DNA of 64,000 bases, from positions 248,001 to 312,000 of the forward strand of contig CAYNOT010000001.1 in NCBI GenBank assembly GCA_964398945.1, in the 5' to 3' direction. The notes beneath the pieces are model-generated. The model was not told the DNA's origin and did not search any database. It saw only the letters and a program-made list of their open reading frames with translations. The DNA comes from JBGTGG01 sp964398945. Its GTDB lineage: Bacteria > Bacteroidota > Bacteroidia > Cytophagales > Cyclobacteriaceae. The position numbers were made by a program, and so were the translations under genes. This document shows positions 53,057 through 62,494 of the stretch, piece after piece (the stretch's first letter is position 1; the number at the start of each line of letters is the position of its first letter).

Positions 53057-54841
53057 ATGCCTTTACCTGAATATTCCGGCACGTTAGGTGTCAAGCGAGC
53101 TGCCCATTTATTGCGCAGAGCAACCTTTGGCGCAACCAAACCACAAATTGATACATTCGCCACATATACCCCGGTTCAGGCTATAACACAGTTATTTCGG
53201 CAAACCCTTCCCGATCCGGTCCTTCCTATCGATCCGGCCACTGGTACTGAATGGTTCCTTTCCGGCATTACGGAAGCCAATAGTGAAGGATTTGAACTTG
53301 AAAATTATTTCAAACGCTGGGTTGTCGGGCAAATGCTGAGTTCGGGAATACCGCCTGCACAGTCATTGGCTTATTCTGCCCGTGAAAAAGTTATCTTCTT
53401 CTATCATACCCTTTTTACCGCAATCTCAGAAAAAACAGGAAGCAGCCGTGCGCTCTATTATCAAAACCAGTTGTTTCGTTTGTATGCATTGGATGCGCTC
53501 AACCCAGATCCCTTGGGTATTTTCAACATAAAAGAGCTTACCAAAAAAATAAGTGTCGACAATGCGATGATCCGGTTGTTGGATGGCAATCAAAATGTAA
53601 AAGGAAGTGTGAATGAAAATTACGCACGCGAATTATTGGAGTTGTATTCCATCGGCAGGGGGCTGGAAGCCAATCTGGCGCTGTTGCCACCAGCTACAGA
53701 AGCGGGTGATTACATCGTCTTTAAAGAACAAGATGTGCAGGCAGCAGCAAAGGTATTGTCGGGTTGGGAGTTTGACCTGGATGGTAATATGCCTTACGCA
53801 AGCTTGACAAGCATAGACCCCGATACACTTTTACCAAGGGGAAAAGTGCGTGGAAGCATTGTAAATGCTTCAGCCCATGACAACAGTACAAAAGTATTTA
53901 GCAATCGTTTTGGGGATGCCATCATCCAACCCGATCCAACTTTACTAAATGGCACCAATGCAACCGAGGCCAGTGCGCTGGAAGAAATTTCCCAACTGAT
54001 CGAGTTGATCTATGCACAATCGGAAACCCCGATGAATATCTGTCGCAAGCTCTATCGCTTTTTTGTTTATCATGAAATTACCACTGCCCTTGATAGTACG
54101 ATCATTGCGGAAATGGCCAATACATTTATTAGTGGCGGATATAAAATCCAACCCGTCATTGAAAACCTGTTGCGCAGCCAGCATTTCTATGAGGCGAATG
54201 GCGGTGTTGATGATGATAACTTTGGTGCGATCATCAAATCCCCGATGGACTTGGTGAATGGGTACATACGGTTCTTCAATCTTCCGGTTCCAACAATGGC
54301 TTCCCCGGCAACTTTTTATGAATTTACAGGTGAAGTGCTGGGCGGATGCGGAAATATGGGATTGGATTTTTATCAACCATTCGATGTGGCAGGCTATGAT
54401 GCGTACCATCAGTTTCCCATTTACAACAGGAGTTGGATATCTGTCAATTACCTGACGAATCGCTACAATTTTATTCGCAACAATATTTCATCTGCACAAA
54501 TGGGCATGTTCCGGTTTGATCCCATTGCTTTTATTGAAGCCACCTTCTCTAATGTTATTGCATCAAATGCGCGCACGTTGGTGATTGAATTGGCCAGGTA
54601 TCTTTTACCTGTTCAGGACAACCTGACTTTTGATACAGCAGCGGATGATGCTTCCGGATTAACAGCCGAACGCCTGAATTATTTCCTTATCACATTTTTA
54701 TCCGACATCGATCCTCCCGGAACTGAGGAAGCGGAATGGACCAACCGGTGGACCAATAGAATAGGAATGGATACCGTTCGCGGCCAACTCGAAAATTTAT
54801 TCAACGCAATGTTGCAGTCACCAGAATACCAATTAATGTAA
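53057..54841 (+). CDS. DUF1800 protein
   Basis: A 594-residue member of the DUF1800 family. The N-terminal LRRATFGATKPQIDTFA and the ENYARELLELYSIG motif (about 185-198) are the conserved marks. No catalytic mechanism is known. It is paired with DUF1501 in Bacteroidota and Planctomycetes, and that pairing holds here with a 6-base gap. The N-terminus has no clear signal peptide, so how or whether it is exported is unclear. Confidence 0.9.
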   Translation: MPLPEYSGTLGVKRAAHLLRRATFGATKPQIDTFATYTPVQAITQLFRQTLPDPVLPIDPATGTEWFLSGITEANSEGFELENYFKRWVVGQMLSSGIPPAQSLAYSAREKVIFFYHTLFTAISEKTGSSRALYYQNQLFRLYALDALNPDPLGIFNIKELTKKISVDNAMIRLLDGNQNVKGSVNENYARELLELYSIGRGLEANLALLPPATEAGDYIVFKEQDVQAAAKVLSGWEFDLDGNMPYASLTSIDPDTLLPRGKVRGSIVNASAHDNSTKVFSNRFGDAIIQPDPTLLNGTNATEASALEEISQLIELIYAQSETPMNICRKLYRFFVYHEITTALDSTIIAEMANTFISGGYKIQPVIENLLRSQHFYEANGGVDDDNFGAIIKSPMDLVNGYIRFFNLPVPTMASPATFYEFTGEVLGGCGNMGLDFYQPFDVAGYDAYHQFPIYNRSWISVNYLTNRYNFIRNNISSAQMGMFRFDPIAFIEATFSNVIASNARTLVIELARYLLPVQDNLTFDTAADDASGLTAERLNYFLITFLSDIDPPGTEEAEWTNRWTNRIGMDTVRGQLENLFNAMLQSPEYQLM

Positions 54842-54847
54842 CCATCT

Positions 54848-56542
54848 ATGAAAAGAAGAAATTTCCTAAAGAAACTTCCGGTAGCTGTCAGTATACCTTT
54901 TACCATTGGTGGTATTCCGCTGAATGTAATGGCCGATAATCCACTATCAATGTTGGCAAGCCACAGCACGAATGACAAAGTTTTGATTATCCTTCAAATG
55001 CATGGCGGCAATGATGGTTTGAATACCCTTATCCCGGTAACGGACTACGATCAATATTATAGCCGCAGGGCAAACATTGCCATCCCGGCAAAAGACAGTG
55101 TTCGAAAATATATTCCAGTGGACAGTACGCTGCCGTTGGATGCGCAAGTTGGTTTTCATCCTGATATGCAGGCCATGAAAGGATTGTATGATCAAGGCAG
55201 GTTGGGGATTATCCAGGGGGTTTCCTACAAGAACAACAACGGATCACACTTTCGTGGAAGGGATATTTCCTTTATGGGTGGAGGTTCCGATGATTATTTT
55301 AATTCAGGATGGGTGGGTAGATATCTGCAACATGAATATGCCCCCGAAACCTATCCGGCTAATTTTCCTAATCCCGAAATGCTAGACCCGCTCGCGCTTG
55401 AAATGGGGAATGATGTCTCTTTGATTTTTCATCAGGATGGGAATATCCCCACATCCATATCCATTAATGATCCCGTTGGCTTTTTTAACCTGGTCAGTGA
55501 ATTGGAGGGGTATGATGATGTAGATGCCGACCCCCGGGGAAAACCACCGGTTGCGTTGGAAAACTCACCATACGGTAAAGAGCTTGACTGGATATTATCA
55601 CTCGAAGATAAATCGAAAGACTATGCAGAGCGCTTGTACAATGTTTATCAGGCAGGCCGCGCCAGCACTACAACGTATCCTGAATCGTATCCATTCAATG
55701 CACCCTCAGGAAGCAAAATCAATAGGTTAACACCACAATTAAAACTTATAGCAAGACTGCTTGATGGTGGCTGTAAAACAAAAGTATTCTTAGTGAAGAT
55801 TGGTGGGTTTGATACCCATGCATCACAAGTAGAGTCGTATGATCCTACGATGGGCGTACATGCCGCATTAATGTACCACATTTCTAGCGCCATGAAAGCT
55901 TTTCAGGAAGACCTTCGGGCAAAAGGCCTTGAAGACCGGGTGCTATCGGTCACAACTTCAGAATTTGGCCGCAGGGTCCACTCCAACGGAAGCTATGGTA
56001 CTGATCATGGAACAGGTGGGCCCGTTTTTGTTTTCGGCAAAAATACAATACCCGGTGTGAAGGGTGTGGTCCCTGACTTATCGAAGAACAATGTAGAGAT
56101 GCAATTCGACTACCGGCAGTTGTATGCCAATTTACTAAAGGATTGGATGGAAGTAGACCATGCGAAAGTAAATGAAATATTCTTCGGCAATTTCATTGAT
56201 GGTACAGTTGATGGTGTTGATTATACCCCCCTTCCATTGGCCAGCCAGGTGATTACCGATGTTAATGATTTTATTTCGGCACGCTTTGCGTTGGAAGATT
56301 GTTATCCCAATCCTGCAAAAGGAAAGACTACCATTCGTTTCAGGATCAATACTACCGCACAAGTGGGCGTGAACCTGATGGACATTCAGGGCAAGAAATT
56401 ACAAACCCTCATTGATGGAACATTTGAGCCCGGTGAACACAGCGTTGAAGTAATGTTAGATACATTCCCGTCAGGAACTTATCTTTATCAAATGAAAAGC
56501 GGGTTCCTGAAAGAAACCAAAAAATTAATCATTGTTGAATAG
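54848..56542 (+). CDS. DUF1501 protein with type IX secretion sorting domain
   Basis: A 564-residue protein, alkaline-phosphatase-like by family. The N-terminus MKRRNFLKKLPVAV looks like a twin-arginine signal. Key family segments are LQMHGGNDGLNTLIPV (50-65) and TTSEFGRRVHSNGSYGTDHG. The last 80 residues (from about 485, CYPNPAKGKTTIRF to FLKETKKLIIVE) are a type IX (Por) secretion C-terminal domain, so it should end up outside the cell. It is next to DUF1800, and a PorT-type barrel follows. Confidence 0.9.
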   Translation: MKRRNFLKKLPVAVSIPFTIGGIPLNVMADNPLSMLASHSTNDKVLIILQMHGGNDGLNTLIPVTDYDQYYSRRANIAIPAKDSVRKYIPVDSTLPLDAQVGFHPDMQAMKGLYDQGRLGIIQGVSYKNNNGSHFRGRDISFMGGGSDDYFNSGWVGRYLQHEYAPETYPANFPNPEMLDPLALEMGNDVSLIFHQDGNIPTSISINDPVGFFNLVSELEGYDDVDADPRGKPPVALENSPYGKELDWILSLEDKSKDYAERLYNVYQAGRASTTTYPESYPFNAPSGSKINRLTPQLKLIARLLDGGCKTKVFLVKIGGFDTHASQVESYDPTMGVHAALMYHISSAMKAFQEDLRAKGLEDRVLSVTTSEFGRRVHSNGSYGTDHGTGGPVFVFGKNTIPGVKGVVPDLSKNNVEMQFDYRQLYANLLKDWMEVDHAKVNEIFFGNFIDGTVDGVDYTPLPLASQVITDVNDFISARFALEDCYPNPAKGKTTIRFRINTTAQVGVNLMDIQGKKLQTLIDGTFEPGEHSVEVMLDTFPSGTYLYQMKSGFLKETKKLIIVE

Positions 56543-56548
56543 TACCAC

Positions 56549-57430
56549 ATGAAAAGACTCCTACCCATCATGCTCTGCCTGGCACTGCTTGGCACTGCAA
56601 GTTTTGCACAAACCAAAAAAAGAAAGCCACCTCAAAATTTCAACACGAAAAACAAACAGGACGAAAAGTTTTTGGAGAAGCAGTTCTGGATGGGGTTGAA
56701 AGCCGGCACCAATCTTTCAAAGGTACATGTCACCAAGGAGTATTCGGTAATATCCCCGGTGAACAACGAAGAAACCAGCAAAGAATACGAGAGTTTCAAT
56801 AAACCCGGTTTTCAGGTAGCCCTCGAACTCACGTTTTATTTCAAAGGTGTTTCGGCAAGCCTTCAACCAACCTATAGAAGTTCATCCTTTGCATACACCA
56901 ATCATTACGAATGGACCGATTCCGCAACCCCTACAAATTCACTAACGCTTGATTACTATCAGGAACAAAAACTTGAATATTTTGAAATTCCGTTCGTAGT
57001 CAAATACGATATCCTTTCGGGGAACCTGAGACCTTATATCCAATTGGGTGGATATGGTGCCTTCCTTATCAATGCCAATAAAACTGTTGAAGTTTCCGGC
57101 CTTGACCTTGCTTCCGGTGGTGAAAACCCTTTTACAAATGAACCTGTGAGTGTTGGTGCCAAAGACCTTTTCGCAAAAAGCAACTGGGGATTAATTGGTG
57201 GCGCTGGTGTGAATTACAATGTGGGAAACATTCGCATCAACCTGGACATTATGTACCGCTACGGCATGAGCAATATCGCATCGACCCAAAACCGGTATAG
57301 CAATGACCGCCTGGCGGGTGTTGGTGATGCTATGGACGACATGACGATGGACAATATTTCCATTTCACTTGGGGCGCTGTTCCCGCTGCGCTTTTTATCC
57401 AGTGGTTTCAAATCTTCAGATTCAAAATAG
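56549..57430 (+). CDS. PorT-like outer membrane beta-barrel protein
   Basis: A 293-residue protein with a signal ending SFAQ. It has the outer membrane barrel pattern of PorT-like proteins: FWMGLKAGTNLSKVHV, a series of alternating strands, ISLGALFPLRFLSS near the end. Position 6 bases after DUF1501 suggests it helps expose or assemble that surface system. The role is inferred. Confidence 0.75.
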   Translation: MKRLLPIMLCLALLGTASFAQTKKRKPPQNFNTKNKQDEKFLEKQFWMGLKAGTNLSKVHVTKEYSVISPVNNEETSKEYESFNKPGFQVALELTFYFKGVSASLQPTYRSSSFAYTNHYEWTDSATPTNSLTLDYYQEQKLEYFEIPFVVKYDILSGNLRPYIQLGGYGAFLINANKTVEVSGLDLASGGENPFTNEPVSVGAKDLFAKSNWGLIGGAGVNYNVGNIRINLDIMYRYGMSNIASTQNRYSNDRLAGVGDAMDDMTMDNISISLGALFPLRFLSSGFKSSDSK

Positions 57431-57439
57431 TTCTTTGTC

Positions 57440-58642
57440 ATGATCAAAAAAATACTTTCTATACTCTCCTTGTTTTTACTGGCATTCGGATACTTCTCGT
57501 GCTCTGAAGAGTCGAACCCTGAATTCGATCAGAATAATTTCACAAAGATTTATGATCATAATTCTTTCTCCGCTACCTATTACCCGATCGATATCCAACA
57601 AACTGCTGATGGCGGCTATATTATTCTAGCAAGAACTGAAATAAATGATTCTTTCTTCTTTGGAACATATTTAATGAAAGCTGACAAAGATGGGAATTTT
57701 GAAAAAGAAGTATACCTCGATGAAAATCTGGTAAACCCAGTTGGAAAGTTCATGAAGGCCGGGGATATCTATTCCTTCTTTTGCATGGACGAATTGAGCA
57801 ATTATGAAGCACAAATCGTGACTATTGATGGAAGTGCTGAAAACTTAACCGTTACGCCTGTAAGTGGGCTAACTTACCCATATATTGCTGCATTGGATAA
57901 CACCAACTTTATCCTTCAAAGTTACAATCACCTTGACAAGAAAACGGTAGTCTCTATTGTAAATCCTTCAGGTGGTGTCTCAAATAGTAAAGAATTTGAT
58001 TTAGGCGCAGGGTTTGAAATAGATCCGGAAATTGACATCGTTCAACATTTTTTCAAGTTCGGTAAAAAGATTCCTTTCCAAGTGGGCAAAACCGGTAGTA
58101 CCTATTATTTTAATGGATTCTATAATTATTCCATCGCACTTGTCTTTACCAATCTGATTGCAGATGATCCACAAGGTGTTGTCTACGGTGCGGGGGATAA
58201 TGGTGGGATAAGTACAGCAGTTCCGATTTCCGGTAATAAATTCGCATTGGCGCGAACAAATTTTGGGAAAAACTACATGCAGCCCAATGAAACATTGAAC
58301 ATGAGCGGAATTAGCTCAAGTGAAGGCGGAAACCCATTTCCTGAATTGGAATTGAACGCACCCATTCAAATACTCCGCGCAACAAGCGAATCGAAAAGCG
58401 TATTGGTATATGCCAGTAACACCCGCTCAAAACAAATTGGTTTATACTTCTATGACGAAACAACCGGGGCATTCTTAAGTAGCCGTTATCTTGGTTTTAG
58501 CAACCCGTTTGAAATTGGCAATCTCACGCAAACGGAAGATGGCGGGCTTGCAGTGTGCGGTACTACCTATTTGGCCGGGCGGTTTCCAAGGATATGCCTT
58601 TTCAAATTATCAAAAGAAGAATTAGCCAAACAGGTTAAGTAG
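57440..58642 (+). CDS. Lipoprotein of unknown function, possible beta-propeller
   Basis: A 400-residue lipoprotein; signal LLAFGYFSC with lipid C21. The segments IQQTADGGYIILARTEIND, GFYNYS and LTQTEDGGLAVCGTTYLAG recur like T-x-D-G-G-x-x-x-x-G blade motifs of propeller lipoproteins in Bacteroidota. Exact role not known. It is the fourth gene of the DUF1800 cluster. Confidence 0.7.
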   Translation: MIKKILSILSLFLLAFGYFSCSEESNPEFDQNNFTKIYDHNSFSATYYPIDIQQTADGGYIILARTEINDSFFFGTYLMKADKDGNFEKEVYLDENLVNPVGKFMKAGDIYSFFCMDELSNYEAQIVTIDGSAENLTVTPVSGLTYPYIAALDNTNFILQSYNHLDKKTVVSIVNPSGGVSNSKEFDLGAGFEIDPEIDIVQHFFKFGKKIPFQVGKTGSTYYFNGFYNYSIALVFTNLIADDPQGVVYGAGDNGGISTAVPISGNKFALARTNFGKNYMQPNETLNMSGISSSEGGNPFPELELNAPIQILRATSESKSVLVYASNTRSKQIGLYFYDETTGAFLSSRYLGFSNPFEIGNLTQTEDGGLAVCGTTYLAGRFPRICLFKLSKEELAKQVK

Positions 58643-58716
58643 TTTAGTTTCATTAGTCTGACAGGTATGGAAGATTGCCCCATTTTTTACACCTTGCATC
58701 AGATTGATTAGTCAAT

Positions 58717-59739
58717 ATGATCACCATACAGGAGCAAATAAGCCTTCAGCCCTTCAACACTTTTGGAATTGATGCTACCGCAAAGTATTTCACCATTGTA
58801 ACATCAAAAGATGCATTGATGGAATTATTTCCGTTGCCCGTTTTTCAATCCGAAAAGCACATCCTGTTGGGTGCTGGCAGCAATGTTCTGTTTACACAAG
58901 ATTTCGATGGGCTTGTTATTAAGAATGAGATAAAAGGAATCACGGTGGTTGCGGAAAGTGAGACCGAGGTAGTGGTGGAAGTAGGCGCAGGTGAGGCCTG
59001 GCACGACTTTGTGCTTTATGCAATCAACAAAAACTGGGGCGGCATTGAAAATTTATCGCTCATCCCGGGAACAATGGGCGCTGCCCCCATGCAAAATATT
59101 GGTGCGTATGGTGTGGAAATCAAAGAAGTGATAAAAAAAGTTTCTGCTGTCGAAATTTCGTCAGGACAAGAAAAAACATTCACAAACGAGGGCTGCCAGT
59201 TCGGATATCGGGAAAGCATTTTTAAGCATGAACTCAAAAACAAGTTCATTATCTCAAGTGTTACTTTAAGGCTTTCAAAAGTCGATCACAACATCAACAT
59301 ATCGTATGGCGGCATACGTGATTCACCGCATATAAAGGGTAAAGAAACCGTTACCATACAAGATGTAAGCGCTGCTGTTATTGAAATCAGAAAAAGCAAA
59401 TTACCCGATCCGCTGAAAATTGGAAACGCAGGAAGCTTCTTCAAAAACCCCGTAATTGAAACAGAAGTCTACAATTCACTACGAAAAGATTACCCAACCA
59501 TACCCGGGTTTAATGTAAATGACCGTGAAATAAAAGTGCCGGCCGCCTGGCTAATCGAACAAACTGGCTGGAAAGGAAAGACCATTGGAAATGTTGGTGT
59601 ACATCAGCATCAACCCCTTGTGTTGGTGAACTTTGGGGGTGGCAAAGGTGATGAAGTACTGTCGCTGGCGAAGCAAGTTCAACAAAGTGTTCACGAAAAA
59701 TTCGGGGTTAAACTTCAAGTTGAAGTAAACATTGTGTAA
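58717..59739 (+). CDS. murB: UDP-N-acetylenolpyruvoylglucosamine reductase
   Basis: Reduces UDP-GlcNAc-enolpyruvate to UDP-MurNAc for peptidoglycan, with FAD and NADPH. The 340 residues show LLGAGSNVLF and LIPGTMGAAPMQNIGAYGVEI for FAD, the catalytic serine in NAGSFFKNP and the C-terminal glutamate region LQVEVNIV. It is of the MurB type I length. The ATG at 58717 gives the conserved QEQISLQPFNTFGIDA. Confidence 0.97.
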   Translation: MITIQEQISLQPFNTFGIDATAKYFTIVTSKDALMELFPLPVFQSEKHILLGAGSNVLFTQDFDGLVIKNEIKGITVVAESETEVVVEVGAGEAWHDFVLYAINKNWGGIENLSLIPGTMGAAPMQNIGAYGVEIKEVIKKVSAVEISSGQEKTFTNEGCQFGYRESIFKHELKNKFIISSVTLRLSKVDHNINISYGGIRDSPHIKGKETVTIQDVSAAVIEIRKSKLPDPLKIGNAGSFFKNPVIETEVYNSLRKDYPTIPGFNVNDREIKVPAAWLIEQTGWKGKTIGNVGVHQHQPLVLVNFGGGKGDEVLSLAKQVQQSVHEKFGVKLQVEVNIV

Positions 59740-59880
59740 GGATTTTTGCCGGAAAATTTTGCTTGCAGCTTATCCTGTAGAAAGTTGGCCTCACGAAAAA
59801 AAACTAAAAATATTTTTGGTAATAAAAAATTTGTTTTAACTTTTCATTACGTTAGAAGTACAAAATTTTTTTTTAACGCT

Positions 59881-59977
59881 ATGGCAAAAAAAAGTAGCAC
59901 CAAAAATTTCGATTAAAGCGACTCTTTTGAATGCTACAAATGAAAAGTACTTAGGTTTGCCTAAACACTTTTTGTAA
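59881..59977 (+). CDS. Candidate small gene with a frameshift at an A8 tract
   Basis: In frame 0 ATG at 59881 gives only MAKKSSTKNFD and stops. After the A8 run (59886-59893) the +1 frame is open for 27 codons (VAPKISIKATLLNATNEKY, then LGLPKHFL) and stops at 59975-59977, against the terminator stem. Removal of one A, or a +1 shift, would give a 31-residue basic peptide MAKKVAPK and so on. The open frame is natural in codon use and ends exactly where the transcript should. Either a sequencing error, polymerase slippage on A8 or a leader peptide could explain it. No family recognised. Confidence 0.35.
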
Positions 59978-60010
59978 AGGGAAGCAACCACATGTTGCTT
60001 CCCTTTTTTA
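59976..60010 (+). terminator. Strong rho-independent terminator
   Basis: AAAGGGAAGCAAC at 59976-59988 pairs perfectly with GTTGCTTCCCTTT at 59994-60006, then more T. It serves the short unit at 59881 and is AT-flanked enough to work on both strands for the minus-strand dCMP deaminase. Confidence 0.92.
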
Positions 60011-60050
60011 ATTTACTTTCCCATTACTAATTGACCAATTAGTAATCAAA

Positions 60051-60533
60051 TCAAATCATGTGGGTAACATTCGTTAACGTACCAGCATATTTTTCCGCTT
60101 CCACGCCAAATTTTTGAAGAAAGTCAACACCTTCATCCGAACCAATTCCCTTATACTCGGCATAAGAATTTAAGTAAATAACACGTTTTATTCCCATAGA
60201 GAAAATAATCCGCGAACAGGCCAGACAGGGCGAAAGCGTAACATAAAGGGTAGCTCCTTTCACCGAGGTTTGGTTCTTTACTGCATAGAGGATGGCATTC
60301 TGTTCTGCATGGATCGCCAACGAGCAACCTCCTTTGGAATCCCGTGGGCAACCTTGCGCTGGCCACTCTTCGTCACAATTGTGTGTGCCTGAGGGAGGGC
60401 CATTGTAGCCGATCGAAATAATCCGCGTGTCTTTCGCAAGCACTGCACCGACATGTCGTTTGATGCAATGCGACCGTTTGGCGAGGTTCACCGCGAGTTC
60501 CATATAAATATCATCAAAAGCTGGCTTTACCAT
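60051..60533 (-). CDS. dCMP deaminase (ComEB-like)
   Basis: Deaminates dCMP to dUMP, the substrate of thymidylate synthase. The 160 residues have the zinc site H75-A-E77 and C103-L-A-C106 (LSPCLACS), and the GYNGPPSGTHNCDEE segment. Extra cysteines C53, C62 and C70 may bind a second zinc as in phage and bacterial dCMP deaminases. Divergent from the DUF2911 gene. Confidence 0.93.
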   Translation of the reverse strand: MVKPAFDDIYMELAVNLAKRSHCIKRHVGAVLAKDTRIISIGYNGPPSGTHNCDEEWPAQGCPRDSKGGCSLAIHAEQNAILYAVKNQTSVKGATLYVTLSPCLACSRIIFSMGIKRVIYLNSYAEYKGIGSDEGVDFLQKFGVEAEKYAGTLTNVTHMI

Positions 60534-60646
60534 AGGTCATTACATTGTTAAAAAAACCATGTACGCATTCCGTTGATCACAATCTACTTCAGGATTTTGT
60601 ACAGGGTTACTTCTTATCTTATATTAGCCTCGAATTTAGCAGATCA

Positions 60647-61174
60647 ATGGGGAGAATTACTAGTGTATTGATATTATTATTGGCATCGTTTTTTGCAAAC
60701 GGTCAGGAAGCAATCAAGCAACGCCCAAGTCCATTATCCATTGCCGCTGTAAAATATAAAGACTGTTATCTGAAAATAATGTATTCCCAACCACATAAAA
60801 ACGGAAGGGAAATTTTCGGTAAACTGGTTCCTTACGGTGATGTATGGCGGACGGGCGCCAACGAGGCCACAGAAATGACATTGACAAAAGATATCCAGTT
60901 GAACAGCAAATTGCTAAAAGCCGGCACCTATTCAATTTTTACCATTCCTGAAAAGGAAAAGTGGACGATTATCATCAACAGTGAAGCAGGCCTTTGGGGA
61001 TCCTATAATTACAATCCGACATTGGATGTACTCCGTTTTGAAGTTCCCGTAAAAATAAACACTACTCCTTACGAAGCATTCACGGTCAACATCAGGCAAA
61101 TAAATGAACTCGCTACCTTGGAATTTTTATGGGATAACGTGCGGGTGGAGGTACCACTAAAATTTATCAATTGA
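60647..61174 (+). CDS. DUF2911 protein, secreted
   Basis: A 175-residue protein; the signal ends FANGQ. DUF2911 family marks are IMYSQPHKNGREIFG, VWRTGANEATEM and AGTYSIFTIPEKEKW. Function unknown; it is a compact beta domain in the periplasm. The ATG at 60647 fits the signal; an upstream in-frame start at 60545 lies in the divergent promoter region. One base separates its stop from the next gene. Confidence 0.88.
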   Translation: MGRITSVLILLLASFFANGQEAIKQRPSPLSIAAVKYKDCYLKIMYSQPHKNGREIFGKLVPYGDVWRTGANEATEMTLTKDIQLNSKLLKAGTYSIFTIPEKEKWTIIINSEAGLWGSYNYNPTLDVLRFEVPVKINTTPYEAFTVNIRQINELATLEFLWDNVRVEVPLKFIN

Positions 61175-61175
61175 C

Positions 61176-61694
61176 ATGCGGTTAAGATTCATTACCACGA
61201 TATTATTGTTCGGTTTTAAATTTCAGTTGGGATTTGGCCAGGAGCTAACCGAACTCGACAAGAAAAACGGGTTCAAAGATATTTACCTCGCCTATCCGGT
61301 TGATTCCATAAAAGGGATCAAACTCAAAAAAGAATTTAAAGAGAAGCATAATGTGATGGCGAAACTCTACGAAGTAGAGAATCCTGATTACGCATCTGTA
61401 GGAAGCGTAGCTGTAAAAAAAATAGAGTTGAAGGTTTATGAAGGGTTGATCTATGAAATACAGGTAGTGACAGACAAAGACCCAAAGCTGATGAAAGGCC
61501 TGGAGCAACTTTACGGTCCTGCATCCTATAATGTGCGTAGTGCCACCTACACCTGGACAGGCGTTAATGTTGGGCTAACCTTTATTGCAAATTCAAAGAA
61601 AACACTCGAACTCGTTTACTCCTCTTCAATCGTTGATAAGATGATGCGGGAAGTAAAAAATGAAAAAATAAAAGAAGTAGCTGATGATTTTTAA
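61176..61694 (+). CDS. Secreted protein of unknown function
   Basis: A 172-residue protein with a signal ending GFGQ. It is mixed alpha/beta, with DYASVGSVAVKKIELKVYEG and LEQLYGPASYNVRSATYTW. No family recognised. It is translated with its neighbours: one base after the DUF2911 stop, and an 11-base overlap with the DUF1080 gene. Confidence 0.65.
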   Translation: MRLRFITTILLFGFKFQLGFGQELTELDKKNGFKDIYLAYPVDSIKGIKLKKEFKEKHNVMAKLYEVENPDYASVGSVAVKKIELKVYEGLIYEIQVVTDKDPKLMKGLEQLYGPASYNVRSATYTWTGVNVGLTFIANSKKTLELVYSSSIVDKMMREVKNEKIKEVADDF

Positions 61695-62430
61695 TCGAAC
61701 AAAAAACAATATCGTATTTGCTGGTTTCCTCGCGCTTGGGTCAATCAGCCTTCACGCACAGGATATGAAACCGGAAGACACAGAAGTTTGGGAACCGGAA
61801 CCAACCGTTGTAAAACCAGGGAGTATTACCACAGCACCCAGTGATGCAATTGTTTTGTTTGATGGAAAAGACTTGTCGCAATGGACAAATTCAAATGGTA
61901 AAAACGCTGAGTGGAATGTCGGGGATGGTATTATGACGGTGGCACCCGGCAAGGGCGATATCCAGACAAGGCAAACTTTTGGGAGTATTCAATTGCACAT
62001 TGAGTGGAGAACACCGGCAGTAGTAAAAGGTGAAGGCCAGGGCCGCGGAAATAGCGGGATATTTTTTCAGGGGATTTATGAGCTTCAGGTGTTGGACTCG
62101 TACAATAACCGCACCTACTCCAATGGGCAAGCAGGCTCAATCTATAAACAAACACCTCCCCTTGTGAATGCATCAAATGGCCCGGGCGAATGGCAAATCT
62201 ATGATGTGATCTATATGGCTCCCGTCTTTAATGAAGATGGTACGTACCAAAAAAATCCAACCATAACTGTATTTCACAACGGTGTGCTCATCCAAAACCA
62301 TACGGTCATAAAAGGGACCACACCCTATATTGGCCCACCGAAAGTGGTTCAACACGCTGATGGCCCACTCCGTTTACAAGACCATTCCAACCCTACAAGT
62401 TTTCGAAATATTTGGGTTAGGGAACTTTAG
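61684..62430 (+). CDS. DUF1080 (3-keto-disaccharide hydrolase) protein
   Basis: A 248-residue secreted protein; signal ends LHAQ. The DUF1080 concanavalin-like fold is clear: IVLFDGKDLSQWTN, FGSIQLHIEWRTPA, NSGIFFQGIYELQVLDSY, PTSFRNIWVREL. The family has been linked to 3-keto-glycoside hydrolysis, but specificity is unproven here. It overlaps the preceding gene by 11 bases and closes the operon. Confidence 0.9.
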   Translation: MIFNRTKNNIVFAGFLALGSISLHAQDMKPEDTEVWEPEPTVVKPGSITTAPSDAIVLFDGKDLSQWTNSNGKNAEWNVGDGIMTVAPGKGDIQTRQTFGSIQLHIEWRTPAVVKGEGQGRGNSGIFFQGIYELQVLDSYNNRTYSNGQAGSIYKQTPPLVNASNGPGEWQIYDVIYMAPVFNEDGTYQKNPTITVFHNGVLIQNHTVIKGTTPYIGPPKVVQHADGPLRLQDHSNPTSFRNIWVREL

Positions 62431-62494
62431 GGGTACATTCTCTAAGTTTTTTTAGTGAACTATTTTAAGGAAGTTTTGATCGAATGTTTATAGA

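Larger units (their letters stand above)
59740..60050. other. Spacer with short transcript-like unit
   Basis: 311 bases between murB and the dCMP deaminase gene. It is AT-rich, with a T9 tract at 59866-59874, the small frameshifted gene candidate at 59881-59977 and a strong terminator at 59976-60010. No other gene is seen. Confidence 0.6.
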
